From: Candidatus Dormiibacterota bacterium
GTDB lineage: Bacteria > Vulcanimicrobiota > Vulcanimicrobiia > Vulcanimicrobiales > Vulcanimicrobiaceae
NCBI GenBank assembly: GCA_035532835.1
Contig: DATKQG010000053.1
Coordinates: 1 to 64,000 of the forward strand
Length of the DNA: 64,000 bases
Reading direction: 5' to 3'
Position numbers and translations under genes: made by a program
Part shown: piece after piece, positions 46,020 to 54,699 of the stretch
Numbering within the stretch: position 1 is the first letter of the stretch
How the letters are laid out: each line of letters starts with the position of its first letter
The notes under the pieces: model-generated
Databases searched by the model: none
Told to the model about the DNA's origin: nothing
What the model saw: only the letters and a program-made list of their open reading frames with translations

Positions 46020-47528
46020 TCAGGCGCCGTACCAGCGCAGATGCGGCCAGATTGCCGGAAGCGGCGCGATCGGATCGGTGCAGAGATAGATTGGGTCCGG
46101 CCCTTCGACGACCCATTTCAGCGGTTCGTCGGAGGTTGCGACCAGACGGACGGAGCGATAATAGCGCCGCAAACGGTCGATGCGCGTCGCGCCGACCGCG
46201 ATCAGGGAGCGTCCGTCGTAACCGCGCGTCCCCCAGAGGTAGTAACTGTTTTGGCTGCCGATCGCGCGCGGAAGCCCATAGCTCGCCCCGAACATATCGA
46301 TGGCGCCGGCATCGGCATAGGTATCGGCATAGACCGCCGTACGGACGCGTTGGGCGGGCGGCAAGCCGTTGTATATGCGCGCCACGTCGCGCGCGAGACG
46401 GCGCCAACCGAACTCTTCCGCGTATACCGGCTGCACGAGTTTTGGCGGCGATCCGGTGAGGCCGAGTAGCTGCGAATACCGAAGAAACGCCGGCAGCGAG
46501 AGCACCGGAATCGAGAGCGGCATCGACGCAATCCCCACGGCGGCGATGCCGGCCAAGAGGGCCACGCGAATCCATACCGCCGCCGCGTCGAGCGCGACCG
46601 CGCCGACGGCGATCAACGGCCCATACATGCCGATGATGTAGTAGCCTTTAGCTCCGAGCGCGGCCGCCGCCAGATAGAGCGCGATAGAGGCGACGCTCAC
46701 GAATCGCAGGTCTCGCAAACGTGTCGTGACGAACGGCGCGATGAGGCCGGCGATCCAAAGCGCGGCGATGAGCGGATTCGTATAGACGAACTGTTCGATG
46801 GTGAAGGCGACGGCGTTGCGCCACAGATTGCCGTATTCGAGTGCGACGCCGGAATTGAGGGCGTGACGATGGGCTGCGTCGCCGAAGAGGACCTCGATCA
46901 TCGGGAAACCGTGCGAGGCTTGCCACCACAGATTGGGCGCGATCAGCAGTAGCGCGACGACGACGGCGATGCCGAGCCACGCGGTTCTCAATACGCGGCG
47001 CTCGCGCGTCGTCACGAGTCCGACGAAGAGCGCTGCCACGAGCAGCGCCATCGAATACTTTCCGTAGAGTCCGAAGGCCACGCTGGCCGCTAGGGCGAGC
47101 CACCACAGAGCCGTGCCGCCGCGTACGATGCGTATCGTGCACCATACGACCAGCATCCAAGAGAGCGCCTCGAACGACGTCGTCGTAAGGGTATTTCCCA
47201 ACAACAGATACGCCGGTAGCAACGCGACGGCGATACCGGCGCACCAGCGCCCGTAACGCCCGGCGCCAAGTTCCCCGGCGATCCGTACCGCGAGCCCCGC
47301 GGCGGTGGCCGCAGCAAGCATCGGCAGCGCGCGCAGCGCGAGAAGATCGTGATGGAACGGCGTCGCCAACCATGCAGCGAGCGCGACGAGCGGAGGCTGA
47401 TCGACGTAGCCCCACGCGAGGTGACGACCGCACGCGATAAAATAGAGCTCGTCGCGAAAGTATCCGTACCGGTGCGCCGTCGCCGCGTGGAGCGCGAGCG
47501 TTATCAGCCAAACGATCGGCGCGATCAT
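46020..47528 (-). CDS. ArnT/PMT-like polyprenyl-phosphate-dependent glycosyltransferase (GT-C)
   Basis: A 502-residue inner-membrane protein with about ten to twelve helices. The N-terminal YGYFRDELYFIACGRHLAWGYVDQPPL block is the GT-C signature with the D-E acidic pair (RDELYF) in the first periplasmic loop, seen in dolichyl-/undecaprenyl-phosphate-mannose or 4-amino-arabinose transferases. It would move a sugar from a lipid carrier to a periplasmic acceptor. The ATG at 47528 overlaps the stop of the membrane protein gene (ATGA), so both belong to one operon. This pair lies on the opposite strand and interrupts the aromatic-acid genes. Confidence 0.88.
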   Translation of the reverse strand: MIAPIVWLITLALHAATAHRYGYFRDELYFIACGRHLAWGYVDQPPLVALAAWLATPFHHDLLALRALPMLAAATAAGLAVRIAGELGAGRYGRWCAGIAVALLPAYLLLGNTLTTTSFEALSWMLVVWCTIRIVRGGTALWWLALAASVAFGLYGKYSMALLVAALFVGLVTTRERRVLRTAWLGIAVVVALLLIAPNLWWQASHGFPMIEVLFGDAAHRHALNSGVALEYGNLWRNAVAFTIEQFVYTNPLIAALWIAGLIAPFVTTRLRDLRFVSVASIALYLAAAALGAKGYYIIGMYGPLIAVGAVALDAAAVWIRVALLAGIAAVGIASMPLSIPVLSLPAFLRYSQLLGLTGSPPKLVQPVYAEEFGWRRLARDVARIYNGLPPAQRVRTAVYADTYADAGAIDMFGASYGLPRAIGSQNSYYLWGTRGYDGRSLIAVGATRIDRLRRYYRSVRLVATSDEPLKWVVEGPDPIYLCTDPIAPLPAIWPHLRWYGA

Positions 47529-48565
47529 GATGCGGAGCGGCGCGCGGTACCCACCAGGCTCAACGCGAATCCGACGACCCCGGTCCAAATCCAGGCCCCC
47601 AGGCTGACGTTCCAATCCCACCACAAGCGGTCGGTAGCGAGGGTCGCCAGCAGATAGGCGCCGCTGTACGCGAGCGGTACGAGAACCGCAAACCAGCGGT
47701 AGTACCGTGCGCGCTCGGGTTGCGGATCGAACCGCGCCACCAGAATGTCGGCGACGATGCCGGCCACCAGCGATTGCACGATCGTTACCAGGAGCAAGGG
47801 CGTGTCATTCGTGAAAGCGGCAGCCGCCGGGGCGTTCCCCAAAACGTATAGCAGCGTGAAGAATCCCGGCCGCACGCGAAGGCGCGAGACGCACCACAGC
47901 GCAAATCCGGCCACGATCGCCGATTGAAAGATCAGCGTGAGCACGCTCAGCGAGCTCTTGTAGTACCCGATCGCAACCGCCGTGAGGTAATCCGGCGTGA
48001 AGACGGCAATCGAGGGCGGCGCGTTCGTTCGCCCTGCGCCCGGGTCGAAAGCATAGGCGGTCCCGAAGTGGACGAGCAGCAACCACGCGATCAGTCCCAG
48101 CAGCAACGGCGCCTGCGAGACGAAGCCGGCGGCGCGGCTGCGGTCTGCCAAAACCGAACGGATCGGCCCCATGGAAACGAAGAAGATGCCGAGCCCGAGT
48201 GCTTGGTGCGTCGGGCTGAGCAACGCGTCGACGCCCTCCTCGATGCCCAGGAGCAAGTGCCAACAAAGATCGCCGACGCCGGCCACCAAAAAAATCGGGA
48301 TGCCGAGGATCGCGAGATGGTAGCCCGGCGGCAGGCATGCTCGCCAGCCCATGCCTCGGGCACGCCGGCGAAGCACGAACGTTGCGATCACGGCCCCCAT
48401 GGCGAGCATCCCGGTGTAGAAGACCGCGTGGTACGGGGTGAAAAAGCTCTCGATGGGAACGTGGCCGTGCGCCCATGCATCCAGAAAGAATCCCGACGCG
48501 ATCCACACCGAGCAGATGCCGACGGCGTAATCGAACGCAAGATTGCGCGGCGTGCTTTGGTTCAC
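47525..48565 (-). CDS. Polytopic membrane protein of unknown function
   Basis: A 346-residue inner-membrane protein with about nine helices (for example FDYAVGICSVWIASGFFLDAW in part, LAILGIPIFLVAGVGDLCWH, LLGLIAWLLLVHFGTAY). Acidic and histidine residues in loops (DAWAHGHVP, LLGIEEGVDALLSPTHQAL) are conserved-looking but I know no family that fits with confidence. The frame is open far upstream as antisense of the lipoprotein gene; GTG at 48565 with AGGTG before it is preferred. It is followed in an operon by the GT-C enzyme and may work with it in the envelope. It is divergent from the lipoprotein gene, 37 bases apart. Confidence 0.65.
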   Translation of the reverse strand: MNQSTPRNLAFDYAVGICSVWIASGFFLDAWAHGHVPIESFFTPYHAVFYTGMLAMGAVIATFVLRRRARGMGWRACLPPGYHLAILGIPIFLVAGVGDLCWHLLLGIEEGVDALLSPTHQALGLGIFFVSMGPIRSVLADRSRAAGFVSQAPLLLGLIAWLLLVHFGTAYAFDPGAGRTNAPPSIAVFTPDYLTAVAIGYYKSSLSVLTLIFQSAIVAGFALWCVSRLRVRPGFFTLLYVLGNAPAAAAFTNDTPLLLVTIVQSLVAGIVADILVARFDPQPERARYYRWFAVLVPLAYSGAYLLATLATDRLWWDWNVSLGAWIWTGVVGFALSLVGTARRSAS

Positions 48566-48602
48566 GCGTACACCTACGAGTTGCAGGAATCGGGGGCCTT
48601 TA

Positions 48603-49046
48603 ATGCCGACCCTAGCGACAATGACCCTTCGCCGGCTCGTCGCATCGCTCGCGTGCTCTATCGTCGTTTCCGGATGCGCCACGCATCCGGTGCGTATTCC
48701 GGCCAACGTGAGCGTCGGAACCTCGTCGCGCGAATCGCCGGCGGCGCCGATCGGTCGCGCAAACGATCCGCCGCGCATCGTCGCGATGCGGTTCTCGTCG
48801 CTCGACGTTGCGCGGGGCGGCGTCTGGAGCGGGCACTTTGTGACCGGCACCAACGTCGCGAGCCTCGAGGTGCGTTCGAACCTGTTCTCCATCGACGTGC
48901 CGCGAACGTCGTTTGGACACTTCGCCTTTCGGCTCAACGTCTTCGATACGCCGCCCATCTTCATTCGTTCGTATCGCTTGCGAGTAATCGCTCGTAACGC
49001 TTCCGGTACGCAAAACGAGGAAGATCTCCCATTTCGCATTCGCTAG
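48603..49046 (+). CDS. Lipoprotein, function unknown
   Basis: A 147-residue exported protein. The signal peptide ends in VVSGC, a good lipobox, so it should be a lipoprotein with Cys at about residue 23. The mature part has beta-rich segments ([39 protein letters not shown]) like an Ig-like domain. ATGs at 48603 and 48621 are both possible. The enoyl-CoA hydratase gene begins 16 bases later on the same strand, so they may share a transcript although the functions look unrelated. Confidence 0.7.
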   Translation: MPTLATMTLRRLVASLACSIVVSGCATHPVRIPANVSVGTSSRESPAAPIGRANDPPRIVAMRFSSLDVARGGVWSGHFVTGTNVASLEVRSNLFSIDVPRTSFGHFAFRLNVFDTPPIFIRSYRLRVIARNASGTQNEEDLPFRIR

Positions 49047-49062
49047 AAATGATGAGCCACGC

Positions 49063-49851
49063 ATGACCACCGCTCGCTACGATGTCGCCGACGGCGTCGC
49101 AACGCTCACGCTCGATCGGCCCGAGCGTAAGAATCCGCTCACCTTCGCACTGTACGCAGAGTTGCGCGATTGGTTCGTATCGCTGCGGAACGAGCCGTCG
49201 GTGCGAGCCGTCGTCCTGCATGGTGCGGGCGGCAATTTCTGCTCCGGAGGCGACGTTCACGAGATTATCGGTCCGTTAACCGAACGCTCGCCGAACGAGT
49301 TGCTCGCGTTCACCGAAATGACGGGCGACCTCGTGAAAGCGATGCGCGCGTGCCCGCAACCGATCGTCGCCGCGATCGACGGGGTGTGCGCCGGCGCCGG
49401 AGCGATTCTCGCCATGGCCAGCGATCTACGCTTGGGCACGGAGCGTTCGAAGGTTGCCTTTCTTTTCGTGCGGGTCGGATTGGCCGGCTGCGATATGGGC
49501 GCGTGCGCCATGCTTCCGCGGATCGTCGGCCACGGACGCGCGAGCGAACTGCTCTACACGGGGCGTTCTTTGAGCGGCCCGGAAGCGCTTGCGTGGGGCT
49601 TCTATAACGCTCTGCACGAACCCGACGACGTTCTCGAACGAGCGCGAGATCTCGCGCGCGGCATCGCCGGCGGCCCTACTCTCGCACATGCGATGACCAA
49701 ACGCATGCTTCACGAGGAGTGGGCGTTACCGCTCGATGCGGCGATCGACGCCGAGGCGCGCGCGCAGGCGATCTGCATGGAGAGCAACGATTTCACCCGC
49801 GCCTACCGAGCCTTCGTTGAAAAACGCTCGCCGATTTTTGAGGGAAATTGA
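49063..49851 (+). CDS. Enoyl-CoA hydratase/isomerase family protein
   Basis: A 262-residue crotonase-fold enzyme. The oxyanion-hole segments are [13 protein letters not shown] (about 60-72) and [20 protein letters not shown] (about 106-125, quoted in 20). The catalytic Glu regions show Gly/Asp instead ([18 protein letters not shown]), a variant also found in ring-cleavage members, so the reaction may be hydrolysis or isomerisation rather than plain hydration. It belongs to the aromatic CoA pathway: its stop overlaps the acyl-CoA dehydrogenase start (TGATG). Confidence 0.9.
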   Translation: MTTARYDVADGVATLTLDRPERKNPLTFALYAELRDWFVSLRNEPSVRAVVLHGAGGNFCSGGDVHEIIGPLTERSPNELLAFTEMTGDLVKAMRACPQPIVAAIDGVCAGAGAILAMASDLRLGTERSKVAFLFVRVGLAGCDMGACAMLPRIVGHGRASELLYTGRSLSGPEALAWGFYNALHEPDDVLERARDLARGIAGGPTLAHAMTKRMLHEEWALPLDAAIDAEARAQAICMESNDFTRAYRAFVEKRSPIFEGN

Positions 49852-50981
49852 TGCTCGCTAACGACCTTGCGTGGCCGTTCTTCGCAGAGCATCACCGTCG
49901 GTACGCGCGCGACCTCTCATCGTGGCTCGGCCTGCGCGCCGTGCGCGACGATGAAACCGATGTCGACGCGTCCTGTCGTGCTTGGGTGCGCGCGCTCGGC
50001 GAGGCCGGCTGGCTGCAGGCGTGTATCGCGCCGTTAGACGTTCTGACGTTATGTCTCTCTCGCGACGTGCTCGCGGAATACGGGGCGTTGGCCGATTTCG
50101 CATTTGCGATGCAGGGGCTGGGAAGCGGCGCGATCTCGCTGTTCGGCACGCGGGATCAGCGCGACGCCTATCTCCCCGCGGTCGCGCGCGGCGAGTGCAT
50201 CGCGGGCTTCGCGCTCTCTGAAGATACCGCCGGGTCCGACGTCGCCGCTCTCGCAACGACGGCTCGCCGCGAAGGCGACGACTATGTGATCGACGGTGAG
50301 AAGACCTGGATCTCCAATGCGGGCATCGCCGACGTCTATACGATGTTTGCGAGGACGGGTGCGGCCGGTGCAAAGGGTCTGAGTGCGTTTATCGTCGACG
50401 CGAACGCACCGGGCTTGCAGGTGGTGGAACGCATCGAAACGATCTCGCCCCATCCCTTAGGGACGTTGCGCTTCGAGCGCGTTCGCATTCCCGCATCGCA
50501 GCGCATCGGCGAAGAAGGCAAGGGCTTCGCGATCGCGATGGCTACGCTGGACGTGTTTCGCAGCACCGTCGGCGCGGCCGCCGTCGGCTTTGCGCGCCGG
50601 GCATTGGCTGCATGTATCGATCGTGCCGCAACGCGCGAACTCTTTGGCGCTCCGCTCGGAGCGTTACAGTTGACGCAGTCCGCGATCGCCGAGATGGCTA
50701 CCGACGTTGACGCAAGCGCGCTGCTGGTCTATCGCGCCGCCTGGACGAAGGACCAGGGCGCCGCCCGCGTAACGCGGGAAGCGGCAATGGCGAAGTGGTT
50801 TGCGACCGAGGCGGCGGGACGCGTGTGCGACCGTGCGGTCCAAATGTTCGGCGGCCGCGGCGTGAAGCGCGGGGAGATCGTCGAACGGCTCTACCGCGAC
50901 GTGCGGGCTCTGCGCATCTACGAAGGGGCCAGCGAAGTTCAGCGTATCGTTATCGCTCGCGCCACGATGGAGGGACGCTAG
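49851..50981 (+). CDS. Acyl-CoA dehydrogenase
   Basis: A 376-residue FAD-dependent acyl-CoA dehydrogenase. Typical blocks are [19 protein letters not shown] (substrate/FAD signature), [27 protein letters not shown] and the C-terminal [20 protein letters not shown] with the catalytic Glu in [10 protein letters not shown]. It would introduce a double bond next to the CoA thioester, or dehydrogenate the cyclohexene ring, in the aromatic pathway. The ATG at 49851 overlaps the previous stop; a TTG codon directly before it is not needed. Confidence 0.92.
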   Translation: MLANDLAWPFFAEHHRRYARDLSSWLGLRAVRDDETDVDASCRAWVRALGEAGWLQACIAPLDVLTLCLSRDVLAEYGALADFAFAMQGLGSGAISLFGTRDQRDAYLPAVARGECIAGFALSEDTAGSDVAALATTARREGDDYVIDGEKTWISNAGIADVYTMFARTGAAGAKGLSAFIVDANAPGLQVVERIETISPHPLGTLRFERVRIPASQRIGEEGKGFAIAMATLDVFRSTVGAAAVGFARRALAACIDRAATRELFGAPLGALQLTQSAIAEMATDVDASALLVYRAAWTKDQGAARVTREAAMAKWFATEAAGRVCDRAVQMFGGRGVKRGEIVERLYRDVRALRIYEGASEVQRIVIARATMEGR

Positions 50982-52625
50982 GTGTCGCAGAGCCCTCATA
51001 CCGATACGTTTGCGAACGACCGGCTCCCGCACCCCGACCGAATGCCCGACCTGCTGTTGGAGCGCGAAGAGCTGCGTTATCCCGCCCACGTCAACGCCGT
51101 TTCGGTGTTGCTCGATGCGCACGTCGAGCGCGGCGACGGGGAGCGGCGCTGCATCGTGGCGCCGGGAGCGATCGATCTCACCTATCGAGACCTGCAGAAC
51201 GCGGCGAATCGCATTGCAAACGTCTTGGTCCGCGATCTCGGGGTGGTGCCGGGCAACCGTGTTTTGTTGCGTGCCTACAACTCGCCGATGTTCGCGGCGT
51301 GTTGGCTTGCCGTGTTGAAAGCCGGAGCGATCGCCGTGAGCACGATGCCGCTCTATCGCGCCACGGAGTTACGGAACATCGTCGAAAAGGCGCGCGTGAA
51401 CGTGGCCCTCTGCGATAGCAGGCTGGCGCCCGAGTTGCAAGCGGCCACCGAAGCCTCGCCGATTCCGACGATCTACTTTGGAGGCGACGAGCCGGGCGGG
51501 TTGGAGGCGCGGATGGACGCGCAATCGGATCGTTTTCGGAACGTCGAGACGAGCGCCGCGGACGTCGCGATGATCGCCTTTACCTCCGGTACGACCGGCG
51601 CGCCGAAAGCCGCGATGCACTTCCATCGCGATCTGCTCGCGAGTTGCGATACCTACGCACGCTACGTCTTACAGCCGCGGCGCGACGACCTTTTTGCGGG
51701 AAGCCCTCCGCTCGCGTTTACCTTCGGGCTGGGCGGGTTGCTGCTGTTTCCCTTGTATGCCGGGGCGGCAACGCTCTTGCTTGAGAAGGCGGGGCCGGCG
51801 GAGTTGCTGCAGGCGATCGAGAGCTTCGGTGTTACGACGCTCTTCACCGCGCCGATCGCTTATCGCACGATGACGACGATGCTGGAGGGTTACGACATAA
51901 GCACGCTGCGCACGTGCGTTTCCGCGGGCGAGACCTTGCCGAAGCCGGTCTGGGACGCATGGTACGCCAAGACCGGAATCGCCATTCTCGACGGCATCGG
52001 CAGCACGGAGATGCTGCACATCTTCATCGGCAGCCCCGTTGACGAGGTGCGCTCGGGGTCGACGGGACGCGTCGTTCCCGGATACGTGGCTGAGATTCAC
52101 GATGAGGAAGGGGCGCGGCTTCCGGCAGGTGCCGTCGGGCGGCTTGCGGTGCGGGGCCCGACCGGCTGCAAATATCTGGACGATCCGCGCCAGGCGAGTT
52201 ACGTGCAGAACGGCTGGAACTATCCCGGCGATGCGTACCGCATGGATGAGGATGGGTACTGCTGGTACGTCGCGAGAACCGACGACATGATCGTCTCGGC
52301 CGGTTTCAACGTCTCGGGGCCCGAGGTCGAACAGGCACTGCTGGAGCATCCCGAAATTCACGAGTGCGCCGTGGTTGCGAAACCGGACCCCGCGCACGAC
52401 ACGCACATCGTGAAAGCGTTCGTCGTGCTGCGTACGCCCTCCGAAGATCCGCAGCGCACGTCGGCCGAACTCATCGCGTTCTGCAAAACGCAGATCGCGG
52501 CGTTCAAGGCTCCTCGAGAGATCGAATTCGTCACCGAGTTACCGCGTACGCAAACCGGGAAGGTCCAGCGTTTCAAGCTGCGCGATCGTGCCTCGGGCGA
52601 GGGCGACGCGGAGCCGCTAAGGTAG
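50982..52625 (+). CDS. Aromatic acid CoA ligase, 2-aminobenzoate-CoA ligase type
   Basis: A 547-residue ANL-superfamily AMP-forming ligase that activates an aromatic acid with ATP and CoA. The AMP signature is AFTSGTTGAPKAAMHFHRD (about 189-207). Others are DGIGSTEMLHIF, the YPGDAYRMDEDGYCWYVARTDDM hinge (in part: DGYCWYVARTDDM) and the catalytic lysine at TQTGKVQRFKL. The N-terminal block HVNAVSVLLDAHVERGDGE and GVVPGNRVLLRAYNSPMFAA closely match 2-aminobenzoate- and benzoate-CoA ligases as I know them. The GTG start directly follows the preceding stop, with AGGGA upstream. Its end overlaps the converging RidA gene by 9 bases. Confidence 0.9.
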   Translation: MSQSPHTDTFANDRLPHPDRMPDLLLEREELRYPAHVNAVSVLLDAHVERGDGERRCIVAPGAIDLTYRDLQNAANRIANVLVRDLGVVPGNRVLLRAYNSPMFAACWLAVLKAGAIAVSTMPLYRATELRNIVEKARVNVALCDSRLAPELQAATEASPIPTIYFGGDEPGGLEARMDAQSDRFRNVETSAADVAMIAFTSGTTGAPKAAMHFHRDLLASCDTYARYVLQPRRDDLFAGSPPLAFTFGLGGLLLFPLYAGAATLLLEKAGPAELLQAIESFGVTTLFTAPIAYRTMTTMLEGYDISTLRTCVSAGETLPKPVWDAWYAKTGIAILDGIGSTEMLHIFIGSPVDEVRSGSTGRVVPGYVAEIHDEEGARLPAGAVGRLAVRGPTGCKYLDDPRQASYVQNGWNYPGDAYRMDEDGYCWYVARTDDMIVSAGFNVSGPEVEQALLEHPEIHECAVVAKPDPAHDTHIVKAFVVLRTPSEDPQRTSAELIAFCKTQIAAFKAPREIEFVTELPRTQTGKVQRFKLRDRASGEGDAEPLR

Positions 52626-53009
52626 AACGGCGGTAGCCTCGATCTCTACGAGCGCGCGGTCTTCGAGAAGGCCGCGCACTTCCACCAGCGTCATCGCCGG
52701 AAAGTGGACGCCGAAAACCGCTCGATATGCCTTGCCGAGCGCGCGCTCGCTCGCGCGATAACGCTCCTTGTCGGTAACGTACCAGGTCAGCCGTACGACG
52801 TGCTGCGGAGTACCGCCGGCGGCGGCAACCACCGCGACGACGTTGCGGAGTGCCCGCTCCGCCTGCTCCACAAAATCGTCCGAAACGAGCTCGCCACGCT
52901 CGTTCCAGCCGACCTGCCCCGCAACGGCCAGGAAGCGTCCCTGCGCGATCGTGCCGTTGCTGTATCCGCGCGGCTGCGGCCAGCCTGCCGGCTGAATGGA
53001 TTCGGTCAT
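52617..53009 (-). CDS. RidA (YjgF/UK114) family protein
   Basis: A 130-residue trimeric RidA-fold protein. These hydrolyse reactive enamine/imine intermediates to ketones plus ammonia. Family segments are GYSNGTIAQGRFLAVAGQVGW, RALRNVVAVVAAAGG and PAMTLVEVRGLLEDRALVEIEA (in parts). The usual catalytic arginine (V-E-V-A-R in E. coli RidA) appears moved one position (V-E-V-R-G), so this may be a Rid4-7-type or have changed specificity. The ATG overlaps the symporter stop (ATGA), so it is the last gene of a DUF3311-SSS-RidA operon. In a 2-aminobenzoyl-CoA route it could help remove the amino group. Confidence 0.88.
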   Translation of the reverse strand: MTESIQPAGWPQPRGYSNGTIAQGRFLAVAGQVGWNERGELVSDDFVEQAERALRNVVAVVAAAGGTPQHVVRLTWYVTDKERYRASERALGKAYRAVFGVHFPAMTLVEVRGLLEDRALVEIEATAVLP

Positions 53010-54502
53010 GCGAGTTCTCCGATCGACGTGCCGCGGCTCATGCTTCCCACCGCGCGCAGCAGCAGCGTCACCACGACGGTGACGGCGAGGTTGATGGCTA
53101 GGGCGTAGAGGGCCAGAAAGCCGGTGAGGCTTTGCCCGAGGATGTGAAGCGTATAATTGGGTTTGAACCCGGTCGCGTACGCCATGGCGCCGGCGGCCGC
53201 CATACCGCAACACCACCCCAGCAGCAGCGCTTTGGGATGGAACCAGCGCGTGTACAATCCCAGCACGAACGCCGGAAAAATTTGGAGCATCCACGCGCCG
53301 CCCAGTAGTTGAAAGTAGATGGCATACTGCACCGGCACGGCAAAGACGAGGCCTAGGGCGAGCGCGCAGATCGCTACCGTGAGCCGCTTTGCAACGGTTG
53401 CATCGCGGTGCGCGCGATCCGCGTGAAAGTGCGCGAGCACGTTGTTCGCAAAGAGGTTGGCGGCTCCGATGGCCATGATCGCTGCCGGGACGAGCGCTCC
53501 GATCACGATCGCGGCTTGAGCGACGCCGACGAACCAGCTCGGAAAGTAACGAGCGATCAGTAACGGCACGACCGAGCTGGAGTTGCTGGTGACGATGCCG
53601 GCCGCAATACCGCAAAAACCGAGCAGCGCGAGAAACCCTAGCAAGATCGAGTAGATCGGGAGCAGCGCGGCGTTCCGGCGAATCACGTCGCGGCTCTTCG
53701 CCGCCAATACGCTGGTGATCGCGTGCGGATAGAAGAAGAGCGAGAGCGAAGACCCCAGCGCCATCGATGCGTAAGCGAAATACTGCGAGGGCGCGAGATA
53801 AAGGCCACCGGAACCGGGATGCGCCGCAAAGTGCGCTTGCGCGAGCGCGAAGATGCGGGCCCAACCGCCGAGCCGCGCGGGGATCACGACGATCGCTGCG
53901 ATGACGGTCACGTAGATGAGCGTATCTTTTACGAAAGCGATCATAGCGGGCGCGCGCAAGCCGCTCGTATACGTGTAAGCCGCGAGGAGCACGAACGCGA
54001 CCGCCAGCGCGACGAAGCTTCCGCCGCCGTTCGATGCGCCGCCGACTTGCACGAAGACGGCCTGCATGCCGTCGAGCTGTAGGGCGATGTAGGGCATAGC
54101 GGCCAGCACTCCGGTGAGCGCGACCGCTACCTCCAGCGAACGGTCGGCGAAGCGATCGCGAACGAAATCGGCCGACGTGACGTATCCGCGAGCGCGCGCG
54201 ACACTCCAAAAGCGCGACAGCACCACCAGGGCGATCGGGTATGCGATGGTTGCATACGGCACCGCGAAAAAGCCGAGCGCGCCGACGCCGTAGACCAGCG
54301 CGGGCACGGCGATGAACGTATACGCCGTGTAGAGGTCGCCGCCCAGCAGAAACCACGAAACCACGGTGCCGAACCGCCGGCCGCCGAGCGCCCACTCTTC
54401 GAGCGAGTTCAAATCGGCTCGCCGCCAGCGCGACGCGAGAAATCCCATCGCGGTCACGCCCAGCACCAAGAGGGCGAGAACGAGCGTGCCGCTAGAGATC
54501 AC
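53006..54502 (-). CDS. Sodium:solute symporter (SSS family), second copy
   Basis: A 498-residue sodium symporter with about 13 helices. Characteristic parts are ALGGRRFGTVVSWFLLGGDLY, YPHAITSVLAAKSRDVIRRNA and AIVIGALVPAAIMAIGAANL. It is a paralogue of the symporter ending at 40592. Translation begins at GTG inside the DUF3311 gene (11-base overlap). The downstream ATGA overlap with RidA and convergence on the CoA ligase suggest that it imports the aromatic acid degraded by the neighbouring enzymes; this is inference from position. Confidence 0.92.
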   Translation of the reverse strand: MISSGTLVLALLVLGVTAMGFLASRWRRADLNSLEEWALGGRRFGTVVSWFLLGGDLYTAYTFIAVPALVYGVGALGFFAVPYATIAYPIALVVLSRFWSVARARGYVTSADFVRDRFADRSLEVAVALTGVLAAMPYIALQLDGMQAVFVQVGGASNGGGSFVALAVAFVLLAAYTYTSGLRAPAMIAFVKDTLIYVTVIAAIVVIPARLGGWARIFALAQAHFAAHPGSGGLYLAPSQYFAYASMALGSSLSLFFYPHAITSVLAAKSRDVIRRNAALLPIYSILLGFLALLGFCGIAAGIVTSNSSSVVPLLIARYFPSWFVGVAQAAIVIGALVPAAIMAIGAANLFANNVLAHFHADRAHRDATVAKRLTVAICALALGLVFAVPVQYAIYFQLLGGAWMLQIFPAFVLGLYTRWFHPKALLLGWCCGMAAAGAMAYATGFKPNYTLHILGQSLTGFLALYALAINLAVTVVVTLLLRAVGSMSRGTSIGELA

Positions 54503-54686
54503 GACGCTCCCGCGTCATCACCACGACGATGCCGAGCAGCAGCGTCGTGATGACGATCCATAGCAGTTGGTACCAATAAAAAAACGGAATTCCGCCGAGT
54601 GACGGATCGGGGCGATCGTACAGCGCGGGGACCAGCGTTCCGGCGAACGGCAAGAGCAACAGCGCGTACCACCAGCGTCTCCTCAT
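54492..54686 (-). CDS. DUF3311 small membrane protein, second copy
   Basis: A 64-residue two-helix protein (WWYALLLLPFAGTLVPALY and FYWYQLLWIVITTLLLGIVVV), separated by DRPDPSLGGIP as in other DUF3311 proteins. It overlaps the SSS symporter start by 11 bases and should be its small partner. It is preceded by the EamA transporter gene on the same strand, 13 bases away, so all four minus-strand genes may form one transcript. Confidence 0.85.
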   Translation of the reverse strand: MRRRWWYALLLLPFAGTLVPALYDRPDPSLGGIPFFYWYQLLWIVITTLLLGIVVVMTRERRDL

Positions 54687-54699
54687 CCTGGCCGCGATT

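Noticed and set aside
48565-49039. N-terminal extension of the nine-helix membrane protein
   Set aside because: It is antisense to the lipoprotein gene and of shadow composition; the GTG at 48565 has AGGTG upstream.
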